Positions 22,744-34,239 of a DNA stretch of 64,000 nucleotides are shown here, piece by piece. Each line of letters starts with the position of its first letter. The stretch's first letter is position 1. The stretch is taken from positions 99,826,020 through 99,890,019 of the forward strand of contig OX235272.1 in the NCBI GenBank assembly GCA_944472155.2, read 5' to 3'. The position numbers and the translations under genes are program-made. The notes beneath the pieces are model-generated. The model saw only the letters and a list, made by a program, of their open reading frames with translations, made no database searches and was not told the origin of the DNA. This stretch comes from Trichobilharzia szidati. Lineage: Eukaryota; Platyhelminthes; Trematoda; Strigeidida; Schistosomatidae.

Positions 22744-22914
22744 ATGCTTTGATATCCTCGTCAGTTCCGCCTGTAGTTGAAACAATGCTTCCCAAGTAGG
22801 TAAAGGAGGTAGTTTCTTTCAGGTTCTTTCCATTTATGCTGATTGCTGTCTGTTGTTGTTGGTGTTGGCCAGGGATCTTCATCACCTCCGTTTTCTCTAT
22901 GTTCACCTGGAGTC
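22744..22914 (-). mobile_element. Truncated RTE remnant at gap edge, copy 2
   Basis: Counterpart of 12633-12798, encoding VNIEKTEVMKIPGQ and TYLGSIVSTTGGTDEDIKA on the minus strand. It has two extra codons in the glutamine run (a 6-bp insertion). The rest of the insertion is missing into the gap. Confidence 0.85.
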
Positions 22915-23051
22915 CATGTGGGATAATGATACTAGCTTTTTTTCAGTTAATAGGATTTGGATTTTTGATAAGAAACGGTTAAGCGAAGCACTAAAGCCAC
23001 AACTGCTATGAATGACATTTTTGTTGACAAAACAACCTCGCCTAGTCAGTT

Positions 23052-23762
23052 AACTAGTCGATCCTAAGCCCGGGAAAATGGGGAAGGTTGGGCGTGGGGC
23101 TAAAGCTGCCCTACTCTAGGAAATCAATCCAGTTGCTTCAGATATTTCAAAGCACAGGACAAAATTTTAAAAATAAATTCATTCATCACTGGAAACGGAG
23201 AGGTAGGCTGGTGGAAGCCTTCAGGAAACCAGTCAGCCGATGTGTCTTCTTCCGATGAAAGTAAAAATAAGCATGGGGGCATGGAATGTCCACACGATGT
23301 TCAAAGCTATTAATTTGCTGAGACTGCGAAAGAAAACAGATTATGGTTCAGGGGTTTGGCACATCACGAAAAGCAATTCCAACAGCCAGCCGCAGACTTT
23401 TATCAACAGCTACCAACTTCGCTCCATTCTGAAGATCAGATGGCTAGCCAGGAAGGATAGGCAACAAGGAACTCTTGGAACGAACCAACCAAGGACCTAT
23501 TGCCAAACAAATATGTTGAAGGAAATGGAGATAGATGGGGCACACAGTGAAGAGACCGTTGAGTGACATCACACGCCACGCTTCCCAGTGGAGTCTGAAT
23601 GAGAAACGACCAGTTAGTGGCCGGAGGGAGACATGGAGGGAGTCGTGTAAGTAGATGAAAACTTGTGGGAAATCGTGGAGCCAACTAAAAAGGACTACAG
23701 AGAACAGGATAAAATAGAGACGTGCTGTTGTACACCATGTTCCACTGGGAACACAAGGGAAT
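23052..23762 (+). mobile_element. Internally deleted RTE derivative, copy 2
   Basis: Same deletion junction as 12935-13645. The frame at 23240-23566 is intact and differs from copy 1 by one residue (NVHTMF for NVRTMF). Confidence 0.85.
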
Positions 23763-23836
23763 AATAATATTAATTAACAGAAACGATATGAATTTAACCA
23801 GAATAAGACCAATAATAATCATAGATTTACACATAC

Positions 23837-24014
23837 CATTGATGGATTAAATGGATTTGCACACTGGATTCGATCAGTGGGTAAATGAGGTGGAGTTGTA
23901 GAGTACAGGTGTGAGAAAAATGGTTCCATAATTGACCAGTGAGTATCACGATAAAGTCCATGACGCCATAAAATACTTAGCAGAGAATGGAAACATTCGC
24001 ACCAAGGAAGTTTG
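23837..24014 (-). CDS. DENN-domain protein, exon (uDENN end and linker), copy 2
   Basis: Identical in splice sites and protein to 13720-13897 (KLPWCECFHSLLSIL block). If the duplication were real, the next exon downstream on this strand would be 17897-17952 or an earlier exon of copy 1. That exon needs two bases carried over, but this exon ends on a complete codon. Confidence 0.6.
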
Positions 24015-24242
24015 CTAAAGATAAGAAAAATCAAATATAACTACAAATAACGTCACTTGATATTCTTTACTAAGTGACTGGTGCAAAATTTGTAATTGAA
24101 GTCATAAACAGAGTATACTGAATGAAGAACAAAGCTAAAGTTGTTTTGAAAGCAACCAAACAGTGCACATCATACGACAAAGTAAATATAATTGTTCTAT
24201 GATAACATATCCGTGAACATTTTTGGATAACCAAAGTTCTTG

Positions 24243-24565
24243 TGTAACGACAGAAGACAAGAGCCAGGTAACAGATCGTTTATTGAGAAAATCAACAAAT
24301 ATTTGTAGATTTTTATGCATACTATTATTTGTTATTGTTAGCAGACAAGCAACGTCTTCTGATTGGTTGTTTTCCTGCTGAAGGTTATTCTGTCATCTCT
24401 TTGTTGCCGTTTCTTAGACAGTCCGGTGATATATCTGCGAATCGTATCCGCCCACACTAAGTCTGCTGTGATTGGTTGTTGAGTTCCTCAAGGTTAAGCT
24501 TTGTTCTTGTTTCTTCTCATGACCTCTATTTGGGACGTAAACATTGACGTCAATTGTTGTCCACA
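24243..24565 (-). mobile_element. Solo LTR, Gypsy-type, copy 2
   Basis: Counterpart of 14126-14448. It carries a cluster of substitutions near 24491-24540 that sets it apart from copy 1 much more than the flanking sequence does. Confidence 0.6.
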
Positions 24566-25520
24566 ATTTTGTCTTGCAGACAGCTCTCACTACACTTGCA
24601 TCTCATAACAGCTGTCAACAATCAGATAATTTCATTTACCACCTTGATATTCATGACAAGAAAATGAATTATGCAATCAAATAATCAGTTACTCAGGGAT
24701 ACAATTAGTGGGTTCTTCATAGACAAATGGCTGCAGGAAAGACACTAGACTTTCGTGCATTAAACACTTCAAAATCTAAACATTTTAATCCTAAACTTGA
24801 ACATGACATTTTTTAAAACATTTATTGACTATCGGAAGATCTTATATCAGAGTTACGGGATTAGTAAAATCAGTCATCACTGTCTGCTGAATCTAACTTT
24901 AGTGATATTTAACGACCGCCCTAATTCATTCTATTAATGCGCGCGAACACACTAAAATATCACCGTTTACATGGTTTGACTATCCCCTGACTTGTAGTTG
25001 AAGACTTCTCATTACTTACAGATTGCATTTTAAATATGGAAAGAAAATCTTCCGTTGTTTGACAACTCCACACGTGTAATTGGATATTATATATTCAGTT
25101 TACTTGAAGATAACAGAGGTAGAAGTACAGAAAGTGACGACGCATCTTGAAAACATCCAGATTGTAATGACACCTCGTACATACATGACAAATCTTGCCT
25201 TTTCAAGTTCTATTCTATTTACTGTCTTAATATGTACATATATTATGGTGGGTGAAAGGCAGTTTCAGGTACATGATAAGAGTAATTACCAAGTAAGTCA
25301 GTGCAGTGTTACATACGGAGACTTTCTCTGCGAAATCAACTCCTAGCGTTTTAAACTGTTATGAATTGTGTTACTTAGGATTGATCTCTTTCATCTTATT
25401 GTGCTCTGAAGGCTAAATGCTTAATTTGCGAATCTGATGGAGGAGTCACAACATTCTTTGAGCAGCTTTATTTATGTCAAAGGCTAAATGTCAAAGAAAT
25501 TTTAGACTTCTTGCTTGGTA

Positions 25521-25522
<2 letters not shown>

Positions 25523-25570
<48 letters not shown>
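25523..25570. repeat. TA microsatellite, long allele
   Basis: About 24 uninterrupted TA units, against the shorter interrupted tract at 15403-15436. The 85-aa plus frame that starts within it is an artefact. Confidence 0.95.
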
Positions 25571-25573
<3 letters not shown>

Positions 25574-25653
25574 AAGCACAGGTGAACTGTCTCACTGTGT
25601 TGCTGTCATATTCAATAGGAAATTTTGTATTTGCGAACACCGATACCACTTAC

Positions 25654-25744
25654 CTAGATATACAGAGCAGAAACTTTTCATTCGGTTGGTAGCAGAAAAC
25701 GAATTCCAATACTCCCTTGGCATCGGTGAATATAATTACAAACT
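25654..25744 (-). CDS. DENN-domain protein, exon (uDENN core), copy 2
   Basis: Same exon as 15519-15609, with donor GTAAGTGG and the FVIIFTDAKG and FLLCIS strands. The same uncertainty about the acceptor applies (alternative end at 25761-25764). Confidence 0.6.
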
Positions 25745-26704
25745 CTTCAACAGTGGAACGTCTGCTTTGTAGTCAATTTAGAAACACCAACGAAATTACA
25801 CCTTACTTATTACAACAAAATGCAAATTCTATTATACGTTCAGTATATACCTCAGATAGATTAGTGGGATAGCACTTTTTAACCGTCGGACCTGAAACGT
25901 AAAGATGAAACAAATAATTTAATTAATCTATAACTTTTTAGGAAAGACTAAACAGTCAGTTGATCTTAGACTTGTCTCTTCTTCAGAAACAGCTTCACAC
26001 AATGACAAGATGCAAAAGCCTGAATCTTTCTAAATTTTTCGCGAATCGGATTGTTTAGCACCATGAAACATTTCCAAGGAAACTGTTTACGGGTGTTTTT
26101 TGTTGAAAATAAGTGTGGTTTTCCCTATCAGCAGCGTATTTTACTAAAAATAAAAGCTTCTCTCATTTACCATTAGAGTTTTTGATATTGGTTAGTGAAA
26201 TAAAGCTTTAATATTTCAGTTTAAACACAAATGAACACAACGGCCATTATTTTATCATGTTCAAAAACAAAAGAAACATTTTACTCTTCAGAAGACAAAT
26301 TTTCAAATCAAATTATTTGTGCATGCTTATTTGAATGATTTCCCTGGCATAAATTGCAAACAATACCGTAGGGCTTTAAAAAAAGAAACCGAAAAGATAA
26401 CTTCTAGACAAGAAACAAACCTAAATTTATGGGTTTATTTCTTTATGGTGATGATTGGAAGCAGTAGCGACTTCTCCCGTAAGAAAATTAAGCGTAGACA
26501 TTGAAAGAATTACAATACCATAATCTTTCAAACCAAACCTCTAACAATAGTAGTACTTTAGGTTAGGTGTACATTTCATAACAAGAATGAGGGTGAAAAT
26601 GAAAGAAATCGGCCCAAATGGGAAAGTCAGTTTAACTTCAATTAGTTCAATAAGACCTAGTTTTATAATATTGCATGGAATTTAAATACCCACATAGGGC
26701 GGTT

Positions 26705-27074
26705 AGAGACTGGAAATCAAAGCCAGTATCGAATCCTTTAGTGTACTCTTTCTGAGAACAGCTGACTCTCCATAGATAGAGAATAGGTTACCACTGTCCG
26801 CTTCCCGCTGACAGTTATGGACAACCAATGAACAGCCTATATTTGGGATACATTTACACCACAAGAAGGTGCTCAAACCGAAGTCGAACAAAATACGTGT
26901 GGAATTCAGATTCTCTCAAGAGTGATGAACTACTGGAACTCCTTACCTTATACAGTAGTAACAGCTCCATCGGTGAACGCTCTCAAAGAGAAACTGGATA
27001 TCTGCAGAGATTTAAATCGCAAGGATTAACATAGGCAACAAGAGCCTTCTAAACTTATAATCTGAATCTGAATC
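26705..27074 (+). pseudogene. Non-LTR RT C-terminal relic, copy 2
   Basis: Counterpart of 16570-16940. A small deletion near 26915 (CTCTCAAGAG for CTCTCACAGAG) further disrupts the frame before the NYWNSLP motif and opens a different 68-aa frame at 26828-27034, which is spurious. Confidence 0.6.
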
Positions 27075-28030
27075 ACTGGTAGACTATCATTTGTCTCTAA
27101 AGAGTGAAATCATACTCAAAAGGTAAGGTGTATGAAGTAAGAATAATATGAAAGAGATCCAAGATTCCGGTAAAAAAAACAATACTCTTAACAAGTGACA
27201 GGTTTTAAACGATGAATTTAAAGTCTCGGTTTGCAAACTAACGATATCCATCAGGAGTCAACAAAACAATCCAAAAATCGAAAAGTAGATGAAGAGTACA
27301 CAATTTTCCTTATTTTAATTTTCACGTAGTTTACTTATTTGATTGCAGTCCAAAGAGAGTGTGGATTTGAACCATTCCAACCAGAGCAAATATGAGTTCT
27401 TTCCATCTATTACTTGTGAACCACTTATCGACTCTATAGGCTGTTAGAAATTATGTCCCAATCAAACTGGTATTGAGTAAGGCTTATGAAAACTACATTA
27501 GTTAGAGGGTGACCAGAAGAGAATAAACCAAATATTAATTTAGGTGGAGCGGCGAGGCCATGATAACAAGCTAAATTTTAAAAAATCAGGATATACATCA
27601 AACAGTGCACGGATGAAGCATAAGCAGTCTTTGCCAAATTAAACGACCTCAATCTACCGAGAACTTCGGTGTTTTACTTATTTGCTGACCAGCAGGGTTA
27701 CCCGATTCAATAAAATTTTAACAGTTATACTATTCAACAGGAAACTTGAAATCTGCCAAGGGTACTGGGAGTGAGAGCATTTAGGAATATAATGAAACCG
27801 AGAGCTGTAAATAATTCGCAAGAAGCAATGTTGGAAATCTCGTGGTCTACCTGAATATGAACGAGTGTATTTGACTTTGAAATCTGTAAACGTTCTTTAT
27901 ATTTTCACGTAACAAAGACACGTAGTCATATAATAAATTCAATTATATTCAGCCAATAACGAGATTGTTTTCTCAAATGACGGAAACCGTGAAAAGAGAT
28001 ACAAGTAACTGTAACAAATATGTGACTTAC

Positions 28031-28086
28031 GGTTGTGATCTCCCTTTTCGTACAATACATAGTACTCGATGGCATGTTGAACATCC
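28031..28086 (-). CDS. DENN-domain protein, exon (uDENN), copy 2
   Basis: Identical to 17897-17952, with the same polypyrimidine acceptor and GTAAGTCAC donor, encoding DVQHAIEYYVLYEKGDHN. Confidence 0.5.
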
Positions 28087-28685
28087 CTGGAAGAAAGAAA
28101 AGATGATTAACTGCGTCAAGGATATTTAGAAAAATAACGTTAGTTTGTAAACTGAATACCTAGCGCAAAGGTCAAACATTAAATGAATTAGCTGAATAAT
28201 AGATACTGAGCGCTAAACAAGGCACTCGACCTATAAGTAAATGTGATGTAGTATAACAAAGAGTTCATGTAAAAGCTGTTGCTTACAGTGATTAATATCT
28301 TTTTGAAGAGCTAGTGTAAACATTATGACTTTTCGACTCGCTTCTTGTTATAAAGATAAGAATAACAGTCAGTTCAGCCGACCTTTAAAAACTACACTTG
28401 GAAAACTTACCACTGAAAAGAAACACTAAAACTTGTATATTTGCACGTTGATTGAGCTTAAGGAATATCAAACACTTTCCTGCACAAAATGATTCTCTTC
28501 CACGCGATGCAACCGTGTTTTCCAATATCTTATTCAAAATCCATACGTAAAGTGAAGGGTGGTTATATGGGAGAGCCTGTCGATGAACTTTATTTCACCT
28601 GCACGATAGTGGGATAAACAACACAGTGTTGCTTGTGATTGATCAGTTTCTCGGTGGAGTTGCTGTTATTTCAAACAAAATTTAC

Positions 28686-28828
28686 CTGTTTGTCGAAGAT
28701 CCTACTTTCCAGCTGCATTTTATTCGTTCAGTTGCATAACTCACTGTACCTACTATTAAGGCACAGGAACGTAATGATGTATCAGCGGATTTGCTCGCCG
28801 AGTCCAGTTAATTCTTTAATATCAAGGT
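28686..28828 (-). CDS. Candidate upstream exon of the DENN gene, copy 2
   Basis: Counterpart of 18552-18694. The single difference in the reading frame (GCG for GCA near 28800) is synonymous. The same in-frame stop near the acceptor is present. Confidence 0.22.
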
Positions 28829-29980
28829 CTAAGAATCAGACAGGAGTGTCAAGAACGCATCCAAGCTTCTGAAGAGGCGGTGAGTTCATCCAACCACAAT
28901 TATCGCTTGACTGTTATTTTCAGCGAATCTTTAGATAACAAACAATACTCAAAAGGCCAGTAAATTGTGATGAAAACACCATGGTTGATGCACCATACAG
29001 GTGTCTATGTGTTATCTGTCTTTGTCATGAGCATCAGAAAGAAGGCATCGAAGAAGGTCATGGAGAATCATACATCACATTTAGGCTTCATTTTTTAAAT
29101 CGAAAAGCATAAGTTGTTCATTCACCTTCGGATATAAACTTGAATTCGGGGCAGTACAAATTAAGTGGGCTCATTAGCAGCGGGAATGAACACTTATGAA
29201 TTATGGAAATGCCCCACCAAAAGGCGGGTAAACACCAGCTTTTTAAAAGTAATTAACAAATTTTATTCATATGATCGTAGTACTTGTAGATGTCTAAGCT
29301 AATAACTGATCCGTTGTGATTATAATGCATATTTTTGTTTTATTATAGCCATTATGCTTACTAACTCTGTTATTTCTCCTGTTGTTATTATTTGTCATAA
29401 AGCAGCTACTATTGGTATAAACATTTTTATGCAAGCCTTGGGGGTTATCACAGAACTTATTATTAAATACTTGTACTGATTCATGATACTTCGATCTATC
29501 TACCAGATGAATTCTGAAGTCACCCAAGTTTAGTGAACGGTTTATCTACTTGTTTGTCAGACGTTTGCTGATAAATGCCAACCAAACAAGCATGTGAAAA
29601 ATTGTTATTTCATCCAGACTGTACATGTACTACCCAAGTTAGTGGTAGTTTTCTTGAACCTTTTCAGAATCTTACGGAAAAACAACTATGTTCCCTGCAG
29701 GTGGATGGAACTAACTGACAATACCAAAGGACCGCTGGCCATAAATGTCTGTATAATTGAAGTGGAATTTCGTCTGCTTTGTTTCCATCACAAGGAGACT
29801 GAGTTTCTGTCACATTAGAAAAGCCTGCTAGGAAGAAAATTAAGCGTTAATTTCCGTATTTAATGGAATTTCAGAGAAATTGTTGGGAAATAATGCAAAA
29901 TATGGGATACATTTGTTCACAAGGTGAGATGAACACATAATATCTTAGGGTGCTCTGTGTCTTTGAACCGTAGGCACTTT

Positions 29981-30172
29981 GTGCGTCGGTGGCACAGTGG
30001 TTAGGACTCTCGCCGACCATGCACATGGTCCGGCGTTCGATCCCCTGCCGGCGCACAACCGATATCTATGGTCGGCCTGTAAATTTGGGCTGCCGATATC
30101 CATGCTGAAAATTCCATACTTGTACTGAAAATACGGTGTGGAATCAAGCTGTAATCAAAATAAAATAAAAAA
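29981..30172 (+). mobile_element. tRNA-derived SINE, copy 2a
   Basis: Counterpart of 19847-20040, with a B box GTTCGATCCCC that is closer to the tRNA consensus than in copy 1. Confidence 0.85.
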
Positions 30173-30343
30173 TGTCTTGAATCGAATTTATTAGGGCAGC
30201 TGCACTGCATTCTGTGTATAGCTACATAACCCAATGTATGTGGTTTTTTACCACATGGTAGATAACGACATCTAGAAGGCAGAAGCACACTGTCTTGGGT
30301 GGATTTATTTTTACATTGTAAGTGATTGTGAGTGGTGAGTGAG

Positions 30344-30637
30344 TTAAATTGTTGTTCTAAAGTAACAGATAATTATAGAAGATTCCCAATCTAAATACTG
30401 TATTGGAGGTGTGAACATAGTCCCATTCTCTGGCAACAACGCGATCTTTTTACCAACAAACTTATCCGAAGATCTACCTTTACATGGATATAAAATGATA
30501 ATCCTCTGATGACCACTGGGGTAGCAATTTGAGGGTATAGTCCTGCCCACTGATTGTTGTGCTAGCGTGCTTCCTTGTATATAACCTATCATTAACGATG
30601 TTGGGAAAATTTGCTGTAGCCAGAAGACAACTCTCAT
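30344..30637 (-). CDS. Unassigned 97-aa ORF, copy 2
   Basis: Same predicted protein as 20210-20503. No family recognised. Confidence 0.2.
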   Translation of the reverse strand: MRVVFWLQQIFPTSLMIGYIQGSTLAQQSVGRTIPSNCYPSGHQRIIILYPCKGRSSDKFVGKKIALLPENGTMFTPPIQYLDWESSIIICYFRTTI

Positions 30638-32115
30638 AATACTATTTCACATATACAATAACCAACTTGATTTCAACGCAGGTGGTACTAAAAGGTAGAC
30701 AGTAAGTTGAAGATTTATTGATTCACCAAGTATAAGCCAATATAGCAGGTCAATTAAACAGCAGCTTGACCACATAATAATAATTTTTATTTTCATATAA
30801 ACATAAATTTACATGAAAATGCGTGCCATTTTTACAGGCACGATCAAGTATGATATAATGTCAAATAGTGGATTGTCTACAAGTTAATAATGTTTGAACA
30901 GCTTAATATTATATATATATAAATGCACTCATTGTCTGACCCATGTCGTATCATTATTGAATTAAACAGTAGTCCTCCAGGTTGCGCAGGAAAATCGACT
31001 TCGTTTCGTTTTCAATCCGTGGTTGTAGGCATACGATAACCAACAAATGTTGAGGTAAGTACTACATTTTCATGGGACTGAAAGCTGTTTTAGAAAAGTA
31101 AAAAAGAGAAGGTGAATCATTAAAGTGTAATGAAATAGGTAAATGCAATATATCATTAGCAGGTGCATTCATAAAAGAAATACAATGGGAGACTATAATC
31201 CCTAGGCTGACAAAGTTCATTTGCAATGTATAATGCTACCCATATAGGTCTTACTATCATGATGTCCACTTTTGGTTTTAATACAATTATCCACAAGCCT
31301 GTTGTTTTAATTTCATACCTTTTTGTGTATTTGGTGCACAACCGTCCCCTATAGAGAATAGGAATAAAATAAGTCTAATCAAATTCATAAAGAGCTATAA
31401 AATGTTAGGTTTAATGGAGTATAATGGGCAAGTGAAGACGTTATTAGAAAATGAATGACATGAGACATTGTGAAGTGATATTCGAAGATACGACAAAGGA
31501 AAGCATGTTAATTTATAAGATGTCCCACAAATGTGTGCAGAGCCCACGTGGTCGCGTCTCAGCAATAGGCTGACCGAATGGTATATGTTTAAAGGTAGAA
31601 GCATGATCTGTCTAGGCGATCATTATTATCTTTTTCAAGATAAAGATTCACAGTTGGTTACCATCAACACACTAAAAACGTATATACGTAACGTCACTAT
31701 GATATACATTAATACTTCTGCGTGTGTTGCTCCGATGTTCTATCAACGAGCAAAAGTCTAAGTCACCACGGAAATAACTGCTCCCAACGAACAGGAAACC
31801 GCTTCGAATAAACAAGTTCATCCAAAGTTCATCAGTGTTCACCATCGCTGACGTCCTCTTTTCAACATATTGATGCCTATGCCAATAATGCCGACATATT
31901 CATCACGACATTCACAATGCACTGCATATTCATGACCATATGACTGAATTTCCAGTGTTTCTTCTATCTGTGTATGTCAGTGTTGGAGATGACCTTAACC
32001 TCCTTAACTCCATTGCTCACAACATTAGCAGAACCTAATATGCAGTCTCATCAAGTGGAATGTGTGACCATGAGGAGCGCAATTACTACTGAGTTGGCAT
32101 ACAATACGAAGTCAA

Positions 32116-32530
32116 TTACAATGTGGAAAAATCCTTCTTCAGCAACGAAACCGGTGCACCGACTGCGTCATTCTTATATGTCACGAATGCCCTGTTTACA
32201 ACTTCTACTTGTAACTGCGGATATTTCACAACACCAAATGCTTTTTGGGCAAATGACGACGTATTTTATTCGAATTCCTCAGTTGACAGGCAAATCATAC
32301 TTTCAATAATATCTCCATAACTGTTGTTAGTTGTCAAAGAGCTCTAGGAATGTCACAGGTGATTCTTGGAAGGAGCACTAATTACTAAATAATGTGCCCT
32401 GTGAAGAAACTCTACCGGAAGTTGCTGAAACTGCTCCGAAATTTGAATGTGAGCATCTAAATTGCGCAAGATTTTCTTGATAACGAATGAACTATTAACG
32501 CTCAACAATGCGTTACTTTGAGAATTTTCT
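32116..32530 (-). pseudogene. Decayed CDS of unknown family, copy 2
   Basis: Counterpart of 21986-22400 with the same stops and minor changes (for example Asp to Gly in the AFDVV stretch). Confidence 0.38.
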
Positions 32531-32546
32531 CATTTGAAAATGAAAT

Positions 32547-32742
32547 GTGCGTCGGTGGCACAGTGGTTAGGACTCTCGCCGACCATGCACATGGTCCGGC
32601 GTTCGATCCTCTGCCGGCGCACACCCGATATCTATGGTCGGCCTGAAATTTGGGCTACCGATATCCATGCTGAAAATTCCATACTTGTACTGAAAATACG
32701 GTGTAGCATCAAGCTGTAATCAAAAATAAAAAAATAAAAAAA
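32547..32742 (+). mobile_element. tRNA-derived SINE, copy 2b, full
   Basis: Full-length counterpart of the shortened element at 22417, retaining the TTCCATACTTGTACTG segment. A and B boxes are intact, and the tail is AAAAATAAAAAAATAAAAAA. Confidence 0.85.
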
Positions 32743-33049
32743 TGAAGATGCAAATATTTATTTTGTCAATCCCTGCAAATATGCCTTGATTTCTCAACTG
32801 AACACGCCTTCCAATTCACCAACGGAGACTTTCATGTGATAAAAGTTTGACAGTTATTCACAGATACAGTGAAAAGTATTCCATTAAGCGTGGTTAGTAA
32901 GTCATATTAGGGAGAAGCTTTGGCGCTTAATGCGAATCTTTTCGAAAGCCATGAAGACAAGGTCGACTTTGCTCTCATATATGGACCTGTCAATGCAACG
33001 GTCTGTTCCTACAAAGAGAAGTCAGTGGTGAATTGTTACCATAAGCACT

Positions 33050-34235
33050 GTGCTTATTGTGTAGGCAGCTGCTGGGAACCTGGTGAGCCTATCGATGAAT
33101 GTGAATCAGTAAGTAAAACCGTTTGTGCGTGGTAGTGTACCTACCGAATCCATGTGAATGTGGGCAAGACGAGTACTTGACCACGAGAATTTTCCCAGGG
33201 ATGATATTGTTTGTCTACTTAGTTTAGCCGCCTAACATGCTGAGCTCACTTCTGCACGTCGAGTTGTGGATGTGGTCAAATATTTCTCACTGAGATTATT
33301 TTATCTGAAGCTTTTGCTGCGGCGTGTGATAGCGAGCGGATATTACTGAATATAGATTTCCGCATAATTTTAGCGACAATGTGACTAGGTGAATATTCTT
33401 TTGTGTCATAGTATATCATATTGCCATCTACAGGAGATGGTAGTTGTTTGAGCTTGAGGCTAGAGTTGTTTGCAGTGAGGATATCCTTTAACTCTTTGAA
33501 TTTCGGCCAGTGGATTGAAGTATACGGTGGTTTTTTGCACTGTTGTGATAAGAGATGGTTGCTAGCCAAATCGGTTGACAGTAATTGAGGTCAATTTTAG
33601 TCATGTGAAAACAAGGTCAAGATGGACAGGCGGATACAGTCAACATATAGATGAACTGACACAGCCACAAGAGATGCAAGGTTAACTTTGTGTGAGAAAC
33701 AACCAATCAACAGACTGTATTCTCTACTAACATTAACCTACAATAATGTACATCAAAATCTATAAATATCCGTTGATTTTCCGTAATAAACGTTCTGTTG
33801 CCTGGCCCTTGTCTTCTGTTGTTACAATGTGTTCGCGTGCATTCTGGACAGTGCACCCGCCACACAATTATCTGTCCTCCTAGCGTGTCTTATGCAACTA
33901 GTGGAATGTGACGTAAAATCAAGGTGACGAATTTCTCGCGGTGAAATTTTGCCCATTTTCGCATAGAGCGAGTAAGTATGAGGCTCTTAATCTGTGTGGA
34001 TCGCGAATGGTCTAGCCCTTACTGTGTGGTGGAAGTGTGTAACTGCTAGGTAGATTGCTAGCAACTCTCTGCCCAAAGTAGAATACGTCGTTTCTGTGGG
34101 ATTAAGCTGTTTAGAGAAAAACGCCATTGGACCTCAGCTATTGTCTGCTAGCTGGTTTGAAGATGCATCCAAAGCCCTATCTGATGCATCTACGAGCGAC
34201 TTTATCGCATATCCCCTCAATGACGCTTGTTGCTA
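33050..34235 (-). pseudogene. Gypsy-like pol remnant: RNase H then integrase
   Basis: Read on the minus strand from 34235. VDASDRALDASSNQLADNS and MAFFSKQLNPTETTYST lead into LGRELLAIYLAVTHF and RPFAIHTD, the RNase H region of Gypsy/Ty3 pol. It ends with VAGALSRMHANTL, where the family has V-A-D-A-L-S-R. After an inserted LTR (33576-33826), the integrase zinc-binding region resumes with LASNHLLSQQ, LKLKQLPSP and IRSLSHAAAKASDKII. A stop and a frameshift follow. The catalytic core then begins with AHIHMDSVGTLPRTNGFTY and FTFIDRLTRFPAA, which includes the first catalytic Asp. RT, protease and gag are not recognisable. Confidence 0.8.
33576..33826 (+). mobile_element. Solo LTR nested antisense in Gypsy pol
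   Basis: It begins TGACAGTAATTG and ends TTGTTACA, with AATAAA about 40 bp before the end, so its sense is plus, opposite to the surrounding pol. It is homologous to the LTRs at 14126 and 24243 (minus) but about 70 bp shorter, with an internal deletion. It splits the pol remnant between the RNase H ALSR motif and the integrase zinc domain. No target-site duplication was recognised. Confidence 0.6.
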
Positions 34236-34239
34236 TGTT

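Larger units (their letters stand above)
22744..32798 (+). repeat. 10-kb direct repeat, copy 2
   Basis: Homologous to 12633-22644 throughout. The last matched base is 32798, after which unique sequence follows, because copy 1 is cut off by the gap at the same point. The left end begins inside the homologue of the truncated RTE insertion. Divergence is low overall but clustered, for example 24491-24540 against 14374-14423. Confidence 0.95.

Noticed and set aside
22587..22906. ORFs running across the N gap
   Set aside because: They exist only because Ns were translated as unknown residues.
25515..25772. 85-aa ORF beginning with an Ile-Tyr repeat
   Set aside because: It starts in the TA microsatellite and is antisense to the DENN exon at 25654-25744.
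32911..33108. Cysteine-rich plus-strand exon candidate (opens after ATATTAG, closes before GTAAGT)
   Set aside because: It looks like a secreted-protein exon of 66 codons, but part of the same DNA on the minus strand encodes the Gypsy integrase core (FTFIDRLTRFP), and the surrounding sequence is Gypsy pol. The cysteines are antisense by-products and the splice sites are probably chance.
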